This document shows, one piece after another, positions 59,403-64,000 of a DNA stretch of 64,000 bases. The DNA comes from Thioclava marina (GTDB lineage Bacteria > Pseudomonadota > Alphaproteobacteria > Rhodobacterales > Rhodobacteraceae): NCBI RefSeq assembly GCF_002020135.1, contig NZ_MPZS01000002.1:434001-498000 (forward strand), read 5' to 3'. The notes below the pieces were generated by a model. It saw only the letters and a list, made by a program, of their open reading frames with translations. It did not search any database and was not told the DNA's origin. Position numbers and translations under genes: made by a program. The stretch's first letter is position 1. Each line of letters opens with the position of its first letter.

Positions 59403-60205
59403 AATGGAATCCGCTCAGGTAATGATCTGTTGCTGTGTCCTAACAGAGTAGACCCTAAGCATGTAGCCCGGAAGGACGCTAAAACTCGGTTTGTCGCAGA
59501 TTTGCACTCGTTGCGCGCCTACCAGCTTTGCACCACTTCAGGGGCGGCCGAGCCAATGGATGCCCCCCGTGAGACGAGTTCGTCATCGCTGCGCCATGGC
59601 CGCGCGCGCCACTCTCACGGCAATACGAGCGGTCGCCAGCTTTGACCGCTGCCGCGAGCTGCGGGCCCGGGATCAAATCGCAGGGGATCGCAACGAGATG
59701 GCGAATATCGTGTCTTTGCGATGGCAGCAGCTCGACGCCCCCCCCCTTTCCGCTGGTTCCGACCACAGCTTCCCCGAACGTGTTTCCGTTCCCTTCAAGC
59801 GCACAATCTACGCGGCATCTGCGAGCATCCGCGACAGGCAGTTCAGAACCACCGTCCGCCTCGCTCTTTGTCGATGACCACTCAGACTATCGTCAGGCTA
59901 TAACTCGCTGGCCGACACCGCCGAAGGAATCGAGCGGCAGCGTCGCGCGAAGGCGCATTGTGCCGGGCAACTCGTGCTGCACCGACTATCGCACGCAGAC
60001 CGAGCCGGCAAATGACGCGCGGTCCTGTTTCTTGAACTCGCGATCACCTTCGTGCGGTTCGGATAACGCGAAAAATATTACCCGGATCAGTGGCTCGACA
60101 TGGGGTTCAAAGAGGCGGCGGGCTTCGAGATGGGCCCTGACCGGCAGTGCCCCATGTGCTGAGGATAGCGGCCGGGCACTTTGGGATCGCGGCGCGCGGC
60201 GGCAC
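59403..60205. other. Region of 803 bp without an intact gene; possible gene remnant
   Basis: The long plus-strand frame here is Ser/Arg/Pro-rich and not gene-like. Around 59902-60163 a protein-like reading appears in pieces: SLADTAEGIERQRRAKAHC up to a TGA near 60013, then after frame changes YYPDQWLDMGFKEAAGFEMG and a CPMC end before a TGA at 60161. This pattern suggests a frameshifted remnant of a coding sequence of unknown type. The upstream 59403-59640 should contain the yjbH promoter on the minus strand. Confidence 0.35.
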
Positions 60206-60496
60206 TTAGAAGACCCTTGCCGCCAATCCCTCCTCTTTGGTCATGCGATGCAGATCCGCGACAACCCCGTCGCGTGCGAGCATTCTCGCTTCGGCCAAAT
60301 CAAGCCGCGCGATGGCTGCCTCTTCGCTGCCCGTCTCGCGCAAGGCACGCGCCCAGATTCGAGATACCGATGCCGCCGACCAAGGCAACGCAGCCTGTGT
60401 GACCCAGACCCGCGCCCGGGGTGGCAGTCTGTCATGCGCCGCCATGGGGTTCGCCCGGCCACGCCTGCGCAGCCGGGTGACGAGGTTTTGTCTCAT
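60206..60496 (-). CDS. DUF6525 family protein
   Basis: A 96-residue protein started at the ATG at 60496, which overlaps the stop of the G3E GTPase in an ATGA junction. Basic N-terminus ([20 protein letters not shown]) followed by [20 protein letters not shown], then [15 protein letters not shown]. This is the pattern of a small Rhodobacterales family (DUF6525 as I recall). Function is unknown. Being coupled to a gene behind Zur-like boxes makes a role in zinc limitation possible. Confidence 0.7.
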   Translation of the reverse strand: MRQNLVTRLRRRGRANPMAAHDRLPPRARVWVTQAALPWSAASVSRIWARALRETGSEEAAIARLDLAEARMLARDGVVADLHRMTKEEGLAARVF

Positions 60497-61689
60497 GCCG
60501 CACGGCCCCATTGCGGAAAAGGATCCACCAGATCGGTCCAGGCCTCGGGCGCAAAGCGGGTCTCGGGAACGAGGCATCGCGCCAGCATCGTCTCGATCCG
60601 GGCCCGGTTCATCTCGCCCAGCATTCCGATGAAGACCATCTCCTGCCGCCGGTCGCCGAATTCCTGCGCCACCCGCGCGGCCATGTGTTCGCGGGCCGCT
60701 TCGGGCCAATGCTGCTCGGGGACGGCGGACCACCACAGGCCAAGTCCGCGTACCTCCATCATCGGCCCGGCCATCGAGAACTCGCCCGCCCAGTCGGGGC
60801 GCGTGGCGAGCCAGAAATGCCCCTTGGCGCGGATCACGCCCGGCAGCGGCGTCTCGAAAAATTCGGCCAGCTTCGCGGGGTCGAAGGGACGCTCGGCGCG
60901 GAACACGAACGAGGTGATCCCGTATTCGGCATCCTCTGGCGTGTGATCGGCATAACCGTAAAGCTCCTGCGCCCAGGTCGGGTGACGATGCGCCTGCTCG
61001 AAGGAGAACCGCCCCGTGCCGAGGATCTCTCGCGGTTCGACCTTGCCGTAATCGGTCTCGACGATCTTCGCATCGGCATTGAGCGCGCGGATGATCGCGC
61101 GGGCAGTCTCGCGCTCGACCTCGCTGGCCGAGCCGATCTTGTTGAGCACGATCACATCCGCGAATTCGATCTGCTCGGTGAGCAACTGCACGAGACTGCG
61201 CTCATCCTCCGGACCCAGCTCGACCCCGCGATCAGCGAGGAAATCCTGTGCCGAGAAGTCGCGCGTGAGGTTCGCGGCATCGACTACGGTGACCATCGTG
61301 TCAAGCTTGGCGATATCGTCGAGCGCCTCGCCCTGATCGTCACGGAACTCGAAGCTGGCGGCGACGGGCAGCGGCTCCGACACCCCGGTCGATTCGATCA
61401 ACAGGTAGTCGAAACGGCCCTCTTGCGCGAGGCGGCGCACCTCGATCAACAGGTCTTCGCGCAATGTGCAGCAGATACAGCCATTGGTCATTTCGACGAG
61501 CTTCTCTTCGCCGCGCGTGAGGCTGCCGCCCGCGCGGATCAGGTCGGCGTCGATATTCACCTCGGACATGTCATTGACGATCACCGCGACGCGCAAACCG
61601 TCGCGATTGGCAAGGATGTGGTTGAGAAGCGTGGTCTTTCCGGCGCCGAGAAAGCCAGAGAACACGGTGACGGGAAGGCGGCTGTCCAT
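60493..61689 (-). CDS. COG0523 G3E-family GTPase (CobW/YeiR/ZigA type), putative zinc metallochaperone
   Basis: A 398-residue GTPase. The ATG at 61689 is chosen over one two codons earlier because AGGAG is then 6 bp away. Walker A is [16 protein letters not shown] (about 9-24), the metal motif is [12 protein letters not shown] with CxCC at 71-74, the acid loop is [13 protein letters not shown], and the specificity loop VLNKIG lies further on. The C-terminal CobW domain includes [18 protein letters not shown] and [15 protein letters not shown]0523 proteins deliver metals such as zinc or cobalt. The zinc assignment follows from two Zur-like boxes directly upstream. Confidence 0.85.
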   Translation of the reverse strand: MDSRLPVTVFSGFLGAGKTTLLNHILANRDGLRVAVIVNDMSEVNIDADLIRAGGSLTRGEEKLVEMTNGCICCTLREDLLIEVRRLAQEGRFDYLLIESTGVSEPLPVAASFEFRDDQGEALDDIAKLDTMVTVVDAANLTRDFSAQDFLADRGVELGPEDERSLVQLLTEQIEFADVIVLNKIGSASEVERETARAIIRALNADAKIVETDYGKVEPREILGTGRFSFEQAHRHPTWAQELYGYADHTPEDAEYGITSFVFRAERPFDPAKLAEFFETPLPGVIRAKGHFWLATRPDWAGEFSMAGPMMEVRGLGLWWSAVPEQHWPEAAREHMAARVAQEFGDRRQEMVFIGMLGEMNRARIETMLARCLVPETRFAPEAWTDLVDPFPQWGRAA

Positions 61690-61700
61690 TTGCATCTCCT

Positions 61701-61730
61701 GTTATAATATAACTTTTGTTACAAAATAAC
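61701..61730 (-). promoter_or_regulatory. Two Zur-box-like palindromes
   Basis: GTTATAATATAAC (61701-61713, perfect palindrome around one base) and GTTACAAAATAAC (61718-61730, near-palindrome) occur 12-41 bp upstream of the G3E GTPase start. The first equals the core of the proteobacterial Zur box (GTTATANTATAAC). Zinc-loaded Zur would cover the promoter or ribosome-binding region and repress the operon. Confidence 0.75.
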
Positions 61731-62526
61731 ATTTCCCCACGCAAGCGGGGTTTCTTGTTTTTTGCGCTCGGGTCGTCGCTGTAAAAACTTCGAGAGAGTT
61801 CGTTTCGTGAATCCGGGGTCGCAGCACGGGCGCAAGAGCAGACCGGCACCGCACCTCCCGAGCGATAGCACCGGGATCAATCGCCAGCGGGAAGACGAAC
61901 AGCACGCCCGCACGCAGGGCGGCCCCTAGCAACGCTTCTGGCCCCAGAGCCTCCCCGGTATTGACGGAGAAACGCCGGAAATCCGGCAGGTCGAAATCAC
62001 AGGATGCCGTATCGGCGAGACGCGATCCTGTCCGGACTGCTCGCCCGAAAGCGGGAGGTTCAGGAGATCGGCAGCGTGACCGCCTGTGGCGCCCATGACA
62101 CCCCAAAATGCCATGATGCGAACGGTAGCCGGGCGATCATGTCGTCTGATCACCACGAAAGGCGCGAGACCTCGAACCGCTATGAAGCGCTCGGAATGCA
62201 CGTCGCCGAGGTAGCGCGACAGGTTGGTCCGGGGAACGGGAAAGTGCGTCCCTCACCCGATTTGCGCACCTGCCCCCCGAGGGGCGCGATCGCCATACAC
62301 TCGCAATTGTCGGGCTCGTTTACGGTCTGGCTTCTCGACCCCAGCGCGAACCGCAAAAGCAAAGTGGCGAGAAAATTTCGCATGGGCCGGGCAATTTCGA
62401 TCATTTTTTGAGCAGGGTCGACCTCGAGCATTTGCCAGCGCATGAGTGGCCGGATTGCCGCTTTGGCGACAAGACATTTTCAGTAGGGTCATTCCATCAA
62501 TGAAACTATCGAACCCGAGGCCCGAC
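61731..62526. other. Region of about 800 bp without a convincing gene
   Basis: Frames on both strands are interrupted and of mixed composition. On the minus strand readings such as MAFWGVMGATGGHAADLLNL (frame ending at 61926) and VNTGEALGPEALLGAALRAG (frame ending at 61702) look partly protein-like but lie in different frames, so a frameshifted remnant is possible. The right end should contain the hupE promoter. Confidence 0.3.
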
Positions 62527-63102
62527 ATGAAAAGACTCGCTTCCGCATTGATCGCCCTGACATTCGCGTCGCCATCCTACGCGCATCTGAACCCCGACGA
62601 GCACGGCTCGTTCATGGCGGGAGCATCGCATCCATGGTTCGGGAGCGATCACATCCTGGCCATGGTCGCTGTGGGCCTCTGGGCTGCTATGTTTGGCGGA
62701 AGAGCCGTCTGGAAGCTACCCACCGCGTTCGTGGGAGCAATGGTGGTCGGGTTCTTCCTGGCGCTCGGAGGTGTTCCGTTGCCGTTTGTCGAACCAATGA
62801 TCCTCGCCTCGGTGGTCGTACTCGGACTGGTGGTGGCAACGGCGGCGAAAATGCCGGTGAATGCCAGCATTGCGCTTTGTGCGCTGTTCGGGTTGTTCCA
62901 CGGCCACGCGCATGGCGGCGAACTTGGCAGCGCCGGTGCCACGGCATTCGGTTTCGGCTTCGCGCTTTCGACGGCAGTTCTTCATGCGATCGGCGTCGGG
63001 ATCGCAGTGACCCTTTCGCGCCAGCTCAAGTCCGCGCATGCCACGCAGATGCTCGGCGCGCTCACGGCCATGGCAGGCGCGTGGCTGGCTTTTTCCGGCT
63101 GA
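62527..63102 (+). CDS. hupE: HupE/UreJ-family metal permease
   Basis: A 191-residue membrane protein started at the ATG at 62527. It has a signal peptide (MKRLASALIALTFASPSYA) followed by HLNPDEHGSFMAGASHPWFG and SDHILAMVAVGLWAAMFGG, the HupE signature with the conserved H-P-x-x-G-x-D-H. A second His motif is LFGLFHGHAHGGELG. Six helices are expected. HupE/UreJ import nickel (hydrogenase, urease), and some act on cobalt or other metals. No hydrogenase or urease gene is present here, so the metal is open. Confidence 0.9.
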   Translation: MKRLASALIALTFASPSYAHLNPDEHGSFMAGASHPWFGSDHILAMVAVGLWAAMFGGRAVWKLPTAFVGAMVVGFFLALGGVPLPFVEPMILASVVVLGLVVATAAKMPVNASIALCALFGLFHGHAHGGELGSAGATAFGFGFALSTAVLHAIGVGIAVTLSRQLKSAHATQMLGALTAMAGAWLAFSG

Positions 63103-63467
63103 TATCTGAAAGGCGCGACCGGAGCGACGCTCATCACTGTCTGTTTCGGTCGTGCTTTCGCCCAAGCGTCACGCCGATCTCATAGCACTCCGCCTGCGCT
63201 CACGCCCCGAAGCAACCGGGGTTTGTCGTCGGTTAGGCTTGAGCGACTCACCGCGAGAGGCACAAGAGGCTGCCGGTCGCGCATCCCTCTCCGACTGCGG
63301 CAAAGCCCCAAATCGCTGAACGGATCGCACGAACAGCTTGCCAACGCGGTCCTTTTGCATGGGCCTTCTATCGCGCCGGCGGGGATGGACTCATTTCAGG
63401 CCGTTCAGAAATCATCTCCTGAATTGTCCACTTGCGTCGGACGACTTCCCTCCATACCGTCGCTCAC
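63103..63467. other. Intergenic region, 365 bp, no gene seen
   Basis: Short overlapping frames on both strands without recognisable products. It probably holds the 3' end of the hupE transcript and the promoter of the DUF2946-like gene. Confidence 0.3.
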
Positions 63468-63866
63468 ATGAACGTGATCGGCGTCAAAACTATCGGCGGG
63501 CGGCTTGCTCGCCTTCTCCTCCTGCTGGCGGTTTTGCTGGCCGGGTTGGTGCCCGATGGCATGATGCGTCAGGCCAGCGCTGACGGGATGCGCCTGGTGC
63601 TTTGCACCGCAGACGGCGTCCAAGAGGTCTGGCTGACGGACGATGGCAAGACAACACCGGTCGATCCGGGCCACGAACAAACAGAAACCCACGAACAGCA
63701 TTGCGTTCAGGTCAACCTGATCGCCCATGCCTTTTCGCTTCCCGACATCGAACCGCGGAACATAGCCATCACCCCGGTCGTTCTGGCCGGGATTTCCCAT
63801 CAGGTCCTGTCCCGCCAGGTTGTTGATGACGCCCGGCGCAGCAGAGCTCCACCTGCTTTCATGTGA
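63468..63866 (+). CDS. DUF2946-like secreted protein
   Basis: A 132-residue protein started at the ATG at 63468. An N-terminal hydrophobic segment (LARLLLLLAVLLAGLVPDGM) is followed by MRLVLCTADGVQEVWLTDDG, the C-T-x-x-G motif of DUF2946, and a second cysteine in HEQHCVQVNL. DUF2946 proteins are exported, carry a pair of cysteines and often lie near copper or other metal genes, where metal binding has been suggested. The C-terminal part has an AHAFSLPDIEPRNIAITPVV stretch. The 134 bp after it hold no gene. Confidence 0.65.
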   Translation: MNVIGVKTIGGRLARLLLLLAVLLAGLVPDGMMRQASADGMRLVLCTADGVQEVWLTDDGKTTPVDPGHEQTETHEQHCVQVNLIAHAFSLPDIEPRNIAITPVVLAGISHQVLSRQVVDDARRSRAPPAFM

Positions 63867-64000
63867 GCCTGCCCAGGCTCGGACCGAGGTAGCGATCCGC
63901 GAAACAGGCGATGATCGCCCTTTCTCCTCGCGCGCATGTGGGCAAAGCCCCGGTTCGCTTGGCGAGACCAAAAAGCTCCCGGCCCCTTTGCCCGCATGCC

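Noticed and set aside
62446-62526. Longer N-terminus for HupE
   Set aside because: The extra residues push the signal peptide inside the protein; the ATG at 62527 gives a normal signal peptide.
1-64000. CRISPR array, prophage or intact insertion sequence
   Set aside because: No regularly spaced repeats, no phage structural or integrase genes and no transposase with terminal repeats were seen across the window.

Overview
The window is about 64 kb of GC-rich chromosomal DNA from an alphaproteobacterium, most probably a member of the Rhodobacterales (Rhodobacteraceae/Paracoccaceae). This rests on several small families that I recognise from that group (DUF6280-, DUF6525- and RHH_4-like proteins), on the DUF2497/PopZ-like - tolC - pcm gene order, on the GC-rich codon bias, and on the mixture of exopolysaccharide and amino-acid catabolic genes. 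I see no prophage, no CRISPR array and no intact insertion sequence. Species-level assignment is not possible from reading alone.

Layout. 0-8 kb: the 3' end of valS, a DUF1992 protein, an MFS transporter, two PLP aminotransferases, an MsbA-like ABC exporter and YgfZ. 8-13.4 kb: a DUF6280 protein, then on the minus strand pcm - tolC - PopZ-like, followed by tRNA-Cys(GCA) and a DUF3883 (PD-(D/E)XK-like) gene just downstream of it. 13.6-16.2 kb: one 887-residue protein joining a phosphoribosyltransferase, an alpha/beta hydrolase and an erythromycin-esterase domain. 16.4-22.7 kb: a GMC dehydrogenase operon (RHH regulator, VOC enzyme, Tat-exported small subunit, FAD subunit), a class II histone-deacetylase-like amidohydrolase, and a divergent AraC regulator / aldo-keto reductase pair.

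22.7-32 kb: a compact catabolic locus. A LysR regulator faces a nine-gene operon encoding a polar amino-acid ABC importer, a class III aminotransferase, both subunits of a 3-oxoacid CoA-transferase, an M20 deacylase and a thiolase. Read together this looks like import, transamination to a 3-oxoacid, CoA activation and thiolytic cleavage of an N-acylated beta-amino acid. 32.3-35.8 kb: a PHA-synthase-like hydrolase with a cysteine nucleophile overlapping a proton-type P-ATPase. 37.6-42.5 kb: a YhiI-RbbA-YhhJ-like efflux operon. A 51-residue lipoprotein gene and an operator-like inverted repeat lie upstream of it.

43-59.4 kb: an exopolysaccharide region. It holds a stand-alone receiver protein, a membrane-fusion protein plus BcsA/BgsA-like family 2 glycosyltransferase pair (resembling mixed-linkage beta-glucan synthase BgsBA), an outer-membrane barrel, a Cache-HAMP sensor without output domain, an RfaH/NusG-like factor, a Wza-phosphatase-Wzc export and control set, a WecA-like priming transferase and a yjbH-yjbF-yjbE-like operon. 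No other glycosyltransferase, flippase or polymerase is present. 60.2-63.9 kb: metal homeostasis. A COG0523 G3E GTPase and a DUF6525 gene sit behind two Zur-box-like palindromes, followed by a HupE/UreJ permease and a DUF2946-like protein. Several stretches (36.4-37.0, 59.4-60.2, 61.7-62.5 kb) hold no convincing gene and may be decayed DNA.
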